Positions 29,101-38,398 of a stretch of DNA of 64,000 nt are shown one piece after another (positions within the stretch are counted from its first letter, which is position 1; every line of letters starts with the position of its first letter). The stretch spans positions 69,936,001 through 70,000,000 of the forward strand of contig NC_077222.1 of NCBI RefSeq assembly GCF_024763615.1, written 5' to 3'. The DNA comes from Phlebotomus papatasi (taxonomy: Eukaryota; Arthropoda; Insecta; Diptera; Psychodidae). Both the position numbers and the translations under genes were made by a program. A model generated the notes under the pieces. The model did not search any database and was not told the origin of the DNA. It worked only from the letters and a program-made list of their open reading frames with translations.

Positions 29101-32100
29101 TTTGGATTATTTATTTCTGAGCAATTGATATCCAAATTGTTGAGAGAAAAAGATTTTTTGTTACACTGGTTCCTTGGTTCCTTAGTGATGCGGGCAAAAT
29201 AGCCCGAGAACGTTAGAAAAGAAGTTATGCAAAGTTTGCGCATTGGAAAGTCTGCTATAGCGTCGATTTTGATAATATTTTCCTTCATTATCTTTTCTGA
29301 TTTGAATTCTGGGTGACAAATTCATTTTTAAAATGGATACACTATATAAATAAATGGAGTTTGTAATGAATTGATAAAAAATATAAATTCAATTACTGTT
29401 AAGATGCTTTCTGCGCCTTCTTAATATATTTTTTAAGTAATCATATATGAATCTCTAATGGTCTACACACTGAAGAAATAAATGGCTTATTTCCATGTTT
29501 TAGTTTTCCCTACACAAGCGCAGACAATTTTCTTCAATGTGAACATAAATATTTCTAGCGTGTAGAAGCCATAAGAAGCAAATTTCAAATTATGGACATT
29601 CTATCTTCAGTATTTGTACACTGTGTACGGTACGTTGTTTGAACGAATTAAAGAAAACATAAGCCCATTTGACATATCTGATCTAAGCTTTAAGCAGGGT
29701 TCAAAACTTTGAAAATTTATTTTTATTTATTTAAATTTAAAAATGATTTTTGTTGTTGTTCGTTTTATGAAATGTGAGAGCAAGGATTAACCCTTTAAGG
29801 ATGAAGGGGTCTGAAAAAATAACTTTTTCTGACTTTTTAGACCAAGACATAGCATTAGAAAGTCGTAGGAAAAAAATCATTTTTGGGTCACTGGTGACCC
29901 AATCGTCCTTAAAGGATTAAACCTACGAATTCAAGGCATTGTGAAACCAACGCTTCTTGTTAAAAAACGAAGACGATCATCGATCATACAAATTAAGCAC
30001 ACGCGACAAGCTTAATGAATTAAAATGAATTCTTTTGCCACATTCAAAGACATTATAAAGGCAACTTTTTTCAATGTTCGGAATAAAACCATTAGAACAT
30101 TGTTTAAGAATTTACATTTTACAAACTAAATATTCGCGAGAATCAGCACAATAAGGCCGGCTTCAGACCTAAGGCATAGCTATATGGCTTAATTGCTCTA
30201 ATTTATTATCAATTACAATTTTTTGGAAAAATTATACTAAGAATTGGATTATTAAAGATTAATGACCTAGTAGGTTCTCAAAAAGCAATATAATTGCTCG
30301 CTATTTAGGATTTTGGGACCTTCGGGAACTGGGCTAAACCTTTAGTCTGAACCCCATTTAAATCTAATTTTTCCCTTAACTGTTTCTCCAATGGGTTATA
30401 TACACTGTAAATTCTTAATAACATCAAATTGGATAAGTTTCTTGGTAACATTATAAAAATATTGAAGCCCTACAGGTTCACCGATTTTGCAATGTTCTGT
30501 CAAGATATTTAGGTTCTATTAATGAAAATTTGAAAAATCGAAGCCAAGAGCTTTCCAACGGTGGGACGCACTTTTCCCTAAATAAAAATAATCTGACCCT
30601 ACTGTACCGTACCCCGACCCATACTATACCGAAATTGAACGAACTTTTTTTCTTTTTTGGCCGTTCACTCTAACTAACTATTTAAAATAGAAAATGACCA
30701 GTTAAAAGCCCAGGAGGGGAATTCTGTAACGCTCTGGCAATGCCATATGACAAATTGGGCTCGAATATTAGGAGAGCTTTTTCGAAAATGCGATTCAGTA
30801 GCCGTGACATTGCCATTTCAGCTCACCTGGCATTGTCAGAAGTCACATATTTGAGATTTCTGGCAATTCAAATGACAATGAATTTTCTTAATCAAATCAA
30901 CCAAGACGTACTGTATTTTCATAAAATCATCAAGTAATGGAATTTCGCTAAATAATCTATGAATTGCATTTTCGAACTCATATGATATGACAAAAAAAGC
31001 TCGATTGATATTGTCATTTTTCGAACTCACGCGTGACAATGCCACGAAAATTACAGAATTCCTCTACAGATAAGCTTAAGGTAGCTGCGATTCTTTCAGG
31101 CGATTTCGAAATCCGTGCAACTCGGAGTGCTTGCAACTTGAAATGCGTGAAAATTCGATTGTGAGTAAAATTTTGGGGGTAGAGTTCCCCGAGCAAACTG
31201 TTTTCGGGGGCACAAACGGATAAAAGAGGCTTGACGCGATTCTTTACACACCTAAAGTTCAACTTAAAATCGAATTTTCATGCATTCCGAGTTGCAAGCA
31301 CCTCGAGTTATGCTCTAGACGGGCCCCGGTCAAAATTCCGAAAGCCAAAATCCCAAACGCTAAAATCCAGAAAGCCAAAATCCCGAATTCTTAAAAGTGT
31401 CATAGCTACTCCCACGATTGCACCCGCGCTTGCTGGAGGTAAAGGGAAGTCTTTTGTGTCTTGGAAAATTATTCTAAACATTTTCCTCCATATAATTTCA
31501 TCCCATTCAGGATTTTGAACATTCGGGATTTTGGCTGCCACCGGCCCTAGACACACTTACGACTTAAGCCGAGAGACGACTTAGTGGAAAATTATAGAAA
31601 TGTAGCTTAACCATTATTTCTAATATAATTACGCTAAGCCGCCTCTCGGCTAATCCTCAGGTCTGTCCAGGCCCTTACACGCATTTCGAGTTCGTCTGCA
31701 AAGAATCTCAGCTACCAGGCTTTTCAGTTTTAGTGAAAATTAGAAGAATTCTCATTGAGGTCTCTTGCGTTTTCAAATTCTAGTCCCAGTACCAATTGGT
31801 GCCTTTTTAATGAGCCCTCATTAAGAATCTTGCCTACCTTAAGTTGTTCTAGACTTATTATCGATTGCATTGACTGTTAGTACAAATTTGTCATTTTTAA
31901 TAGAAATATCCTTACATCATAAATCGGGAACAGTCGGAAGACCTGCAGATGCAGTATGCTTGCCCATCCTGCTTCATTATTGTGGCAATTTTGCTTTTTC
32001 TCTCCGGCAAGTCGAATTCTTTAGCAATTTCCTCCTTCTACAAGAAAATGAAATGAGTTATCGTGAATGCTTCAAGGCGTCTCTCAAAACAAAAGTAAAC

Positions 32101-32145
32101 AATTAATTTTCTTACACTTCTCTTGTATTTCTTCTTCTCCGACAT
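22253..32145 (-). CDS. Cfp1: CXXC-type zinc finger protein 1 (Cfp1), complete, 5 coding exons
   Basis: This is the chromatin-targeting subunit of the SET1/COMPASS H3K4 methyltransferase complex and acts in the nucleus. Coding exons on the minus strand: 32145-32116, 32037-31916, 23670-23513, 23443-23239, 23177-22253. Phases join into one 479-aa frame. Order: N-terminal KEEIAKEFDLPERKSKIATI (11-30), PHD finger from YCICRSSDCSRFMI through CRDEDP (38-87), atypical CXXC finger (129-159), then the conserved C-terminal region with CYGPGCRMTARPQSKYCSDE, CGHEI, QTSFGSIF, TYCKRLRVLCPEHC and CGCPL. Shorter than my recollection of the roughly 650-aa human and fly proteins; the loss is between the CXXC finger and the C-terminal domain. 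Intron 2 is 8.2 kb and carries an intact retrotransposon. The start MSEKKKYKRS is chosen because it splices in phase to the conserved KEEIA segment. Confidence 0.93.
23239..23443 (-). CDS. Cfp1: Cfp1 coding exon 4 (atypical CXXC finger)
   Basis: Residues 104-171. Eight cysteines in the CXXC arrangement: C130, C133, C136, C141, C144, C147, then C154 and C159. The linker between C147 and C154 is only six residues (LSKRSR), where canonical CpG-binding CXXC domains have a longer loop with KFGG. A basic tail (KQPKSQKPK) follows. Confidence 0.92.
23513..23670 (-). CDS. Cfp1: Cfp1 coding exon 3 (second half of PHD finger)
   Basis: Residues 51-104. Reads GCDGCEEWYHGDCINISEKE through HYYCQRCRDEDP, completing the Zn-binding PHD finger begun in exon 2 and including the aromatic Trp expected in an H3K4me-reading PHD. 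Acceptor CTTCCAG, donor GTAATT. Confidence 0.92.
24063..27408 (-). mobile_element. Full-length RTE-like non-LTR retrotransposon
   Basis: 3.35 kb flanked by a 13-bp target duplication AAGGGATTTCATT (24050-24062 and 27409-27421). One ORF (27144-24094), a GC-richer 5' leader of about 265 bp, a 3' UTR of only about 15 bp and a (TGAA)n tail at 24063-24079. Such a tail and minimal 3' UTR are typical of the RTE clade. The intact ORF and perfect duplication suggest recent insertion. Confidence 0.85.
24094..27144 (-). CDS. Endonuclease-reverse transcriptase of RTE-like retrotransposon, 1016 aa
   Basis: Single polyprotein for target-primed reverse transcription. The N-terminal 50 residues are basic and low in complexity. 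An apurinic-like endonuclease domain spans about 53-292, with ATWNIFS, VYAPN, GDFNAHVG at 190-197, IHKYTW, SIIDFVLV and STDHHLL. A reverse transcriptase spans about 515-830, with GKAAGIDEIRPEML, ACFIDLEKAYDRVP (Asp at 670), GLRQGCVLSPLLF and the catalytic YADD at 757-760. The C-terminal part has LRWYGHVQRMNEERFPRKA and RGRPRTRW, common in RTE/BovB-type proteins. No internal stop or frameshift. The start at 27144 is the first in-frame ATG. RTE clade assignment is from motif style and tail type, not from a tree. Confidence 0.9.
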   Translation of the reverse strand: MSDGLHRKRPTRDNGQAVASTAGPGVGGHQSNGRGSGVTSGLTSLPRRQRHFRMATWNIFSLTGKHQELKSEAKRFQLDIIGVSSTKQRGSGTVDLEEGWQLFLSGVAPEMSAQAGVGILTSPRLSDRVCDVWTHSGRVMGIKIKLERSSLAVLQVYAPNASSEYPAFLDEVEEVLNKASSEADSVVLFGDFNAHVGVDSETWRGVIGKNGDKSENPNGKMLLDFCAIKGYSIMNTFFQHKEIHKYTWEDTKRGLKSIIDFVLVPGVDRRIVQDVRVFNSAELSTDHHLLFAKINLNEDPPALPKGKSKVLKCIRWESLKKKDVEEKFVKGIQERFEQIPQSPSDIEAEWACFQTAILASATEACGVKRINVTNNVKRSSWWGTPGVKEAVGEKKKAYKLYIQRKDSDSRDRYVEARKAAKLAVKAAREEAWKKFGEKLELDYRTANKTFWQTVRRLRGKKSNSIQGVTSKEGNLLTKEEEVLNRWKEYFSELLNPQQGTDDDVPTSKGREESSPSESEVLYAISKLKDGKAAGIDEIRPEMLKLMGIAGANWLTRVIKVAWQSGRAPKDWQVGVIIPIFKKGNKKDCSNYRGISLLSLPGKVYAKILERRCREIVEPRLGEEQCGFRPGRSTTDQLFTLRMIVEKAWEYAIPLYACFIDLEKAYDRVPREQLWDVLHEYGLDEELVGAIQSMYRDCSSCVRVNGSKSEGFQVGVGLRQGCVLSPLLFIIYMDKIMERSRGRNAIRIGDFRVSHLLYADDLVLFGSSEEELQRTLDRFVNVCAETGMKVNVDKSEVMVISRQSVECTLHVSGDSLTQVEKFKYLGVLFTSDGRMEAELSSRIGQASAVMRELGRSVLRKVELSRSAKLSVFKAVFIPILTYGHEIWVMTERVRSRVQAAEMRYLRAVKGITRRDRVRNVAVREELRVEELLLRVERSQLRWYGHVQRMNEERFPRKAMQAMVRRPRPRGRPRTRWLNQIQNLALERLGIEPEHLPEVAEDRQAWAARLDVMGPRPQ
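27634..29071. mobile_element. TA-flanked TIR element containing a solo LTR
   Basis: The left end GGGTAAGTGTGCCAAATTCC and the right end reversed, GGGTAAGTGTGCCAAATTTC, are TIRs with TA on both sides. The body outside the solo LTR aligns with a shorter copy at 41867-42291 (shared GAGATGACGTGAAAAAGACA and GTGGCCGAAATAGGGCACCA). Non-coding. Probably Tc1/mariner or pogo superfamily. Confidence 0.7.
27674..28276 (+). mobile_element. Solo LTR, 603 bp, with 4-bp target duplication
   Basis: Starts TGTAGTG and ends CACTACA (inverted ends) and is flanked by CGGC at 27670-27673 and 28277-28280. Contains TATAAAA at 28064-28070 and AATAAA at 28147-28152, in the order expected for an LTR promoter and poly(A) site. 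The related element at 41867 lacks this block and reads straight through CGGCCAC, showing the empty site. A 4-bp duplication suits Ty3/Gypsy. No internal region remains. Confidence 0.75.
29150..29310 (-). repeat. Dispersed repeat with protein-like conservation, copy at 49885-50050
   Basis: The minus strand reads GAAAAGATAATGAAGGAAAA and encodes KENIIKIDAIADFP. The plus strand at about 49885-50050 encodes KENIIKIDAMSNFP with nearby SRVTEE against ARITKEP. Nature unknown. No longer frame continues. Confidence 0.4.
29791..29916. mobile_element. TTAA-flanked palindromic MITE, piggyBac-like
   Basis: TTAA, then CCCTTTAAGGATGAAGG, and at the other end GTGACCCAATCGTCCTTAAA then GGATTAA. 126 bp, strongly self-complementary. 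Same family as 12590-12748, 37237-37900, 40544-40673 and 52783-52920. TTAA targets with CCC-starting TIRs are the piggyBac hallmark. Confidence 0.65.
30155..30355. mobile_element. Small MITE, about 200 bp (GGCTTCAGAC family)
   Basis: Left GCCGGCTTCAGACCTAAGGC, right TTAGTCTGAACCCC, imperfect TIRs. An inverted copy is at 53231-53430, and a right-end fragment (CTTCGGGAACTGTGTTAAAC) at about 55393-55441. Confidence 0.6.
30711..31075. mobile_element. Intact MITE, GGGGAATTCTGTAA family (empty-site reference)
   Basis: 365 bp from CCAGGAGGGGAATTCTGTAA to ACAGAATTCCTCTACAG. Uninterrupted where the 23824-27540 copy holds the RTE insertion. A 65-aa frame is partly shared with the other copy but carries no known domain and is unlikely to be a gene. 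Confidence 0.75.
31079..31717. mobile_element. TIR element carrying a nested 226-bp element
   Basis: The ends GTAGCTGCGATTCTTTCAGG and GCAAAGAATCTCAGCTACC are inverted. A second inner palindrome pairs GCAACTCGGAGTGCTTGCAA with sequence near 31280-31310. A scrap with AAAGAATCTCAGCTAACC sits just before Polr3A exon 8 (about 15123). Confidence 0.5.
31321..31546. mobile_element. 226-bp element with AAAATCCCGAA subterminal repeats and 6-bp target duplication
   Basis: Begins GGGCCCCGGTCAAAATTCCG and, reversed, ends GGCCGGTGGCAGCCAAAATC. CTAGAC flanks both sides (31315-31320, 31547-31552). Both ends carry several CCAAAATCCCGAA-type units, the same unit as the 1.5-kb array at 16618-18145. Confidence 0.6.
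31916..32037 (-). CDS. Cfp1: Cfp1 coding exon 2 (first half of PHD finger)
   Basis: Residues 11-50 and two bases of Ile51. Reads KEEIAKEFDLPERKSKIATI, MKQDGQAYCICRSSDCSRFM. Acceptor TTTTCTTGTAG, donor GTAAGG after ATGAT, which exon 3 completes as ATT. Too short to appear as a long open frame, but unmistakable by similarity. Confidence 0.93.
32116..32145 (-). CDS. Cfp1: Cfp1 coding exon 1
   Basis: Ten codons, MSEKKKYKRS, then donor GTAAGA. In phase with exon 2 across a 78-bp intron. Translation start inferred from phase and a typical short Lys-rich N-terminus. Confidence 0.8.
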
Positions 32146-33135
32146 GTTTATGGTGATTTTGAGTAGTTTTTAAGAGAATAAATTGAGAAATTTGCGATGA
32201 AAAACAATGCGAACTTGTCAAATGAACTCTCACAGCTTTGTACTTCCAAGAGGGGAAATGTTTGGCATTTCCAGCTGTAGATTTCATCTGTAGATTTCGT
32301 TAGTCGCCATATTTGCAGGGTATTTGTAACGAAAAAAGCCCTGAAGGAAATTTCCAGTTAACGACAAGAAAAAGCTCTCGCCAGATCCAGTACGTCGTGT
32401 ATCTCCTACAAAAGCAATTCATTCATTTGGTGGTGAAGAGAGAGAGAGTTCAAAAGAGAAAAAGGATAATTTTTAAATTGTGATTTTCATAAGCAAAATG
32501 TTGAAGAATTAGTGCAAAAACCTAATTATCACTATAATGTCTCAGTGTACTAGTGTTTTTATGTGTTTTGGTTCTTGATAGTGGATGAATTTTGTGTGGA
32601 AAAAAACGAGGATAGAAAAAATTTTTTTGTGGACACATTCTCTCATATTTAATATATAATATTAATACTCTTCCTTGGAAAAGCTCTTCATCATTATACA
32701 CACATATATTAATAGCAACGCGAGAAGCTCCAGTGCAATTTTATTTCGTTTTCAAAACAAAATCCATTTTAGATAAAAATTTGTGAGGAAAAAAGTGATT
32801 TTGGTGGAAGGAGAATAGAAAAGGGATCGGTGAGGAAATTGTAATTTCGAAAGTGCGTCTAAGAAAGAGCCTGAAGAAAAGTTTTGTTCGAAAAAATGGG
32901 TGCATTGTGAAGTGGAAAGCACCGAAAGAGAGTGAGAAGGAAAGAGAGAAAGAGAGTGAGAGAGAGTGAAAGAGAGTGAGTTGAGCTGAAAAAGGCATAT
33001 ATTGAAGGTTTCTACCAGGAGCAACACAGCTAAAAAAGAGCCCGAGGAATATATATAATCGTGAAATCAAAAGGATTCGTGGTCGGTGTCGGGCGACAAT
33101 CGGTGTCTCCTCGCTGCGGACTGCAGTTCAATTGG
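32146..33135. promoter_or_regulatory. Divergent Cfp1/para promoter region with GAGA-rich leader
   Basis: Holds the Cfp1 5' leader (minus) and probably the para promoter and a non-coding first exon (plus). The plus strand is strikingly purine-rich, with GAGAGAGAGTT at 32440-32450 and repeated AAGAGAGTGAGAGAGAGTGA-type runs at about 32926-32985. A candidate para leader exon ends CTGCAGTTCAATTG before donor GTACGTGTG at 33136. No transcription start was mapped; this is inference from position and composition. Confidence 0.4.
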
Positions 33136-36100
33136 TACGTGTGTGCGACACAGAACGGCCCATTTTCGAACTTTTGAGCTTTTCCATTAAACCTCCTGTT
33201 TTTTTTTTCGTCTCCTCTCTAAATTACATAATTCTCCAATGGATTATCAAGTTCCTTTTTGCAAATTGTACCCTGTCTCTTCGTCAAATTAATCTTTTTC
33301 AAAGTGTGTGTTAGATTATGTGTATCCCCTTCTTGGTGATATGATATGGTGCAAAAGGGGAGAAAAGCATAGTAGAGAGCTTTTCGACTCAGGGCAAATT
33401 CGAAAAAAGGATTGGAAAAAAGTGTCGTTCAACTGTGTATGTGTGTGTGTGTCCTGACGGAAAATTTTCTCATTCTATTCGTCACAAGAAGAAAAGTTAG
33501 AAAATTTTTCTCATGGACTACTGTGAAAAGAAAATGATGTGGTTGTGAACTTTTCAGTGATATTTCATTTACGAAATATCCTGTGAAGTGTGAGTGTATG
33601 TGTGTTGCTTTGAGAATAAAAAAAAACGAGGCAAAAAGGAAAGAAAGCTTTAGTAATTACGGGGAAAGGGAGAGCTTTTTTTGATGGTGCAAAAAAGTTG
33701 AAAGGAAAAGTTCTCTTCCTGGTGTGTTGATGGTGTGTGCAAAATATTGAGGAAGAATTAGGATTAAAGTGAAGAGAAAGAAATATAGGAGAGGATATAA
33801 ATAGCTAGATAGATTAAAAAAAAATAATAGAAAAGAAAGTGCACAAAAAGCTCTTTAATAATACACGAGCTATGTGGATCGATTTGTTCGATTATGTGGA
33901 TTATAGGTTTTTCTGGGATAAGTATACAGAAATAAAAGGAGGTGAATATAGTATTCCCTGTTTAAATACTCTTATTTAATGGTACAGTTTTGTGCTTTGG
34001 GCGTAGTTCTTTTTTTCTTCATGACTCCGATATTATTGCCTACAACATTTTTTCCGTCGTCACTTTGGTGTGTGACCCACCCTTATCTATTGAACTCAAC
34101 TTTTGCGCTCTCTCGTTAGCTTTTTTTTCCTCATTTTCTCGCCTTTCTCTGGCACAATTCTCTCGTCATTTGTGACTTTTCGCGTCAAAATAATAAATAT
34201 TTTTCATATTTTTATCAATTTTTATTTCACACCGCTAAAGACCTTTGTTCAATGTCAATGAGATAGTGGTGCTTTTTGCTGAGAAAGAAAAAAAATGCAG
34301 TGATTTTCTTTTTGCTTGCCCTTCCCACAAAAAAAGAAGTGCGGTAGCAATAGAAAACATGCATAGAGCCAAGAGAAAAGAGACCAGAGAGAAACAGAGA
34401 GCAAAAGAGAGGGAGAAATTGTAAAAGAAAGTTGATAGAAAATTATCCTTTTTGGATAAAAAGCTCTCTTTTGATAGATATTCCATAATGTTGGAGAGAG
34501 ATTTTAGGAGAATATACAAAAATTTTGAGAGTGCAAAGAGAGCTTTCGGCACGAGAGAATTCTAGGTACTCCTCTAAAGTACATATACACATTACATATA
34601 CATAACTAGAACTAAAAGTGGAACAGAACATGGTCTTGTATTGATTTTTCTTTGGCAGAATGCTTTATGTTCTTGGGAGCTTTTACAATTTCCACATTGA
34701 ATTTTTATCCATTTTTATGGCAGAAAAAAAAGAAGAAATAAAAGAGAGGAGAGAGGAAAGAAAGTCTTGAGCTTGTCTTTCAATTCTTAGGGTAACGTCT
34801 CCATGACCAATTGCACTATAATGGGAAAATCCTGGCGAAAAATTTGCCACGACACTGTGACGGTGCTGCGGAAAATCAATGTATAAGAAGAAAAAAAAAA
34901 CAGGACAAGACTTTATAAGCAAAGAAAAAAGTAATATGTGCAAAAAGACAATGTTGTAACGTCGATGATTCGCGAAAAAAATTATTAAAAAAAAAACAGT
35001 CATAGGATGTTTTTGGGCTAGGATTAGGGAAAATAAAAGTGCTTGGACTCTTCTAGAAATTCATTCAAGAGTGTGTTATATATCATTCATTTCTACCACT
35101 AAAGGTTAATGAAAATGAATTTTTTGTGCATTATTCTTGTGCGGCCAAATGCCCCTCAGTCGTGCTATTCAATATTGACTTCTTAGTGATCTCCTCAATA
35201 ATAAATTACCATGTTTCTGAGAAAAATTATTACGTGAACAGTGGACAAAAGTACGTGACGCAAAGGAAAGTGCAAATGCTAAAGAAAAGGAGTGCTTAAG
35301 AGACGGATAAAAAAAGTGAAAGAACTTTTATTCTACCATCTCGATTCTTTGTGATGGCAGTAACTTGTATAACAAAAAAAGGACTGTTTATAGTCGAAGT
35401 TCAAAGAAAGTAATACTAATTTAAAAAATCTCTGATTAAGTGAACTCTGTATCTTCTTGTATTTAATGATTAGTGAAGAATCCTTAGGGGGATTTCTCTG
35501 GGTCTCAGTGTCTCGAAATTGACCTTGAGTTAGAACACGCGACCTCAGTCAATCACAACAGGATATTTAGTGTATGATACGGAGGAAGAAGCAATGGACG
35601 AAAAAAAAGGAAAATTGGTGTTTTTGAATTAAAAATCATTCCTTTTCCATAGCCATTCTATACTATGATTGATGTGCAATGTTCTAGCAAGTTCAATATT
35701 TAAATAACTCCGAGGATATCACATTTTAATGCAAAATTATCTAATGGGGTGGAATATTTCAATGTGGGATCTTTGAATGTGGAATTTTAATTGAAATTCT
35801 TTCATGATAATTTTTCAATTAAACTGCTTTCACAAGAGAATTTTCTCTAATTTAATGTCATAGGCAAATGAGTAGTAAAAAAATATTATTAGTGAAATAT
35901 TAAAATTTGATCAGCAAAATAACCAAAATCTATACAAAAAAATGTCCAATTTATAAAATTAATTTCTAAGATGATGGCACCTAAAACTAAATGCAAATAT
36001 TTTACTGCTTTTAATGTTATAGATTGAGTACTGTGCTCAAATTCGATTTTTTGTTGACCAAATTTAATTCTTTATGGCTGCGACACACCTTTCAGATCAG

Positions 36101-36462
36101 GAAAATTTCGTAATGTCAAAATTCACTTTCTTGGTCTGTCCTACTCTTACGCACTCTTCTTCTTCGTTTGAACATCACTCCAAATTAAATTTAATTCAGT
36201 CCAATGTTAAGTCCGAAAGAATGAGATAGATTTATTCAGATCTTTTGAGAAAGAAAGGGACGCGAATTATGATTTCTTGAAAATTTACCGATCTATAACC
36301 TATGTCGGAGGCATAGTGCTTACTTATTGAGGAAATATAAAAATTTTTGAAACTCTTTTTGCTTCTTAAATTTACAGTTTTTTTCAATTTTTTTTTAAAC
36401 AAAATGTACAAAGTAAAATGACGTACCTTTCAGTAAAAATGAAATTTAGTTCAGTCAGATTA

Positions 36463-36791
36463 CAGTAGAGTCTCGCTATAGTCCATATTTGGTTTCAAAT
36501 TTGACACTTGGGTCGCACTATAGTCCATGTAATTTTTTAAAATTATCAACGATTTTTAGTATTGAAATTGCTCGACGGCTTCCACTATCTTTGCGATTGT
36601 GGTACTTGTCCTTGCTCTCTTCATTGTGGATCACAATTATCACAACTACTTAATAAAGTTTGCCAAAAATATTAAAATAATTATGCATGTCGTTTACTAA
36701 AAAACATAACCTAACTTAAAATCAGTGTTTTGAAATCAACGGTCGATAAATTGTGGACTATAGAGCGATGGCCTATAGCGAGACTCTACTG
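36463..36791 (-). mobile_element. TA-flanked MITE, CAGTAGAGTCTCGCTATAG family
   Basis: 329 bp with TIRs CAGTAGAGTCTCGCTATAGT at both ends, TA duplicated (36461-36462, 36792-36793). The minus strand has a short frame KRARTSTTIAKIVEAVEQF starting with ATG, resembling the start of a Tigger/pogo-type transposase; that is a guess. Confidence 0.7.
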
Positions 36792-37236
36792 TACTTTAAA
36801 TAGGTGTTTTTATTAAAACTGGAAATAATTTTTTTGCGTTAATAATTTTTGGGAGTCAAAATAAGTTTAAACCTTCAGAAGATATGGTAGGAACACTATG
36901 ATTGAGGGCACTAAAGAAATTTTAAATAAATAAAAGCTTTGTAATTGCAATAAATGTGATTTTTGTGATAATCGTCTTGAGATCATAGAGGGCACATGAT
37001 AGAGGGTTGATAATGGTATAAAACAAATGATAAATTAATTCATTTTAAAATTATTTCTGTTAACCCATTCAGTCAATATACTAAAAGTACTTCAGACGTT
37101 TGAGATAGAATGTCCATATTTTGGTATTGTAAAGTATTGTATTGTCCATAATATTGTTATTGGTAAGAAATTGTTTTTTATTTATATTATGGAGGCTCGG
37201 CTCGGGGAGCCTTTATCAAACACGCGTCTTACTTAA

Positions 37237-37900
37237 CCATTTAACGACGAGGCACTTTTTACGGATTGAAAATCAACAATAAAAATTAAACTGGGAAACA
37301 TAATCAATGATAAGTTTTACATCTAAACTTGGAAAGTCAAACAGAGTCTGATTCGGCGTATTTTGTGCTTCTATGAACAATAGGGACAAAAATAGCCTAA
37401 AAATTTAAGTTATTTTTCTGACAATACCAATGAATAATATTTTTCGCTTTAATGAAAAATATTACGTATAATGTCCAGCGCACAATAACTTTTGTTTGTA
37501 AATATGTTTTCAAAATTTTATGTTAGAGTGAGTGAGATGACTAGATTTAGATCTCACTCACTCTCATTAAAATGTCAATAACATGTTTACAAAACAAAAG
37601 TTATTGTGCGCTGGGCATAAGTATTGTAGTTTTTATTGCCAAAAGGGTTTTGCTAAAAAAAAATTGGAAGTATAAAAAATAAATAAAATCAATTATGAAT
37701 TTGATAATTTAAAAATTCGCCATTTTTGAACTTAAATATTTACTACATAGCAAATTGCTAGAGACTTGCAACAAATATTCTAGATTTCTTGAACCTTCTA
37801 CTTTACAATTATGTACACACATAAGAAAAAAATAACTTTAGGTAGTCAGGAAAAATAATTTTCTTTATGGGACACCGGTGTTCCAATCATCCTTAAAGGG
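37237..37900. mobile_element. Larger TTAA-flanked element with nested palindrome
   Basis: TTAA (37233-37236), CCATTTAACGACGAGG at left; CAATCATCCTTAAAGGG then TTAA (37901-37904) at right. A separate about 160-bp palindrome with GCGCACAATAACTTTTGTTT ends lies at about 37463-37622. No transposase could be read. Confidence 0.5.
37463..37622. repeat. Palindromic element, GCGCACAATAACTTTTGTTT family
   Basis: A nearly perfect hairpin: CAGCGCACAATAACTTTTGT at left, ACAAAAGTTATTGTGCGCTG at right, centre AGAGTGAGTGAGATGACTAG against ATCTCACTCACTCT. The same unit occurs in tandem at 61990-62640. Confidence 0.75.
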
Positions 37901-37962
37901 TTAACGGTAATTGAATTTAAATTCCTTACATTAATTCATTACAAATTCTATTGATTTGGATA

Positions 37963-38398
37963 CACTGAAAAAAATCGTAAAATTGTTCGTAAATGTGTGT
38001 GAATTCCTATTGGGAACTTATGAATTACTCGTAAATCGTATAACCCACAAACAAATTCGTAAAAGTTTGTACTTTTTCACAAACATTGTGCGTGACATAA
38101 TCACTTGACGATCATTTTTATTCCGTTTTTAAATGTTTCCTCACAAATTTTCGCAAACACAAAAAATATTTGTACAATTATTGTTATTTATTAGTATTTT
38201 TTCCAGACAAAATAATTTACAAATAAATGTTTTCAAAAGAACAAAAAATAAGTGATGATGTTACGAACACAGTTTTTGAAAAAGTACAAATTTTTAAGAG
38301 CTTTTTAGAGGGTTTTACGATTTATAAGCATTTCATAAGTTCCCTGAAGAAATTCACAAACATTTACGAACAATTTTACGAAAAATTTTTTTCTATGT
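37963..38398. mobile_element. MITE with about 100-bp inverted arms (AATTGTTCGTAAATG)
   Basis: The left arm CACTGAAAAAAATCGTAAAA then TTGTTCGTAAATGTGTGTGA pairs with the right arm ending CAAACATTTACGAACAATTT and ACGAAAAATT. TA on both sides. An open frame from 38227 overlaps the right arm and is not a gene. Confidence 0.65.

Larger units (their letters stand above)
23671..31915 (-). other. Cfp1 intron 2 (8.2 kb, nested mobile elements)
   Basis: The intron divides the PHD finger. It carries, by coordinate: a MITE split by an RTE-like retrotransposon (23824-27540), a TIR element split by a solo LTR (27634-29071), a repeat at 29150-29310, a TTAA MITE (29791-29916), a small MITE (30155-30355), an intact second copy of the first MITE (30711-31075), a TIR element (31079-31717) with a nested 226-bp element (31321-31546). 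No coding exon of another gene was recognised. Confidence 0.85.

Noticed and set aside
34235..35003. Minus-strand frames rich in Ser, Phe and Leu
   Set aside because: Arise from the purine-rich plus strand. No domain, and composition explains the open frames.
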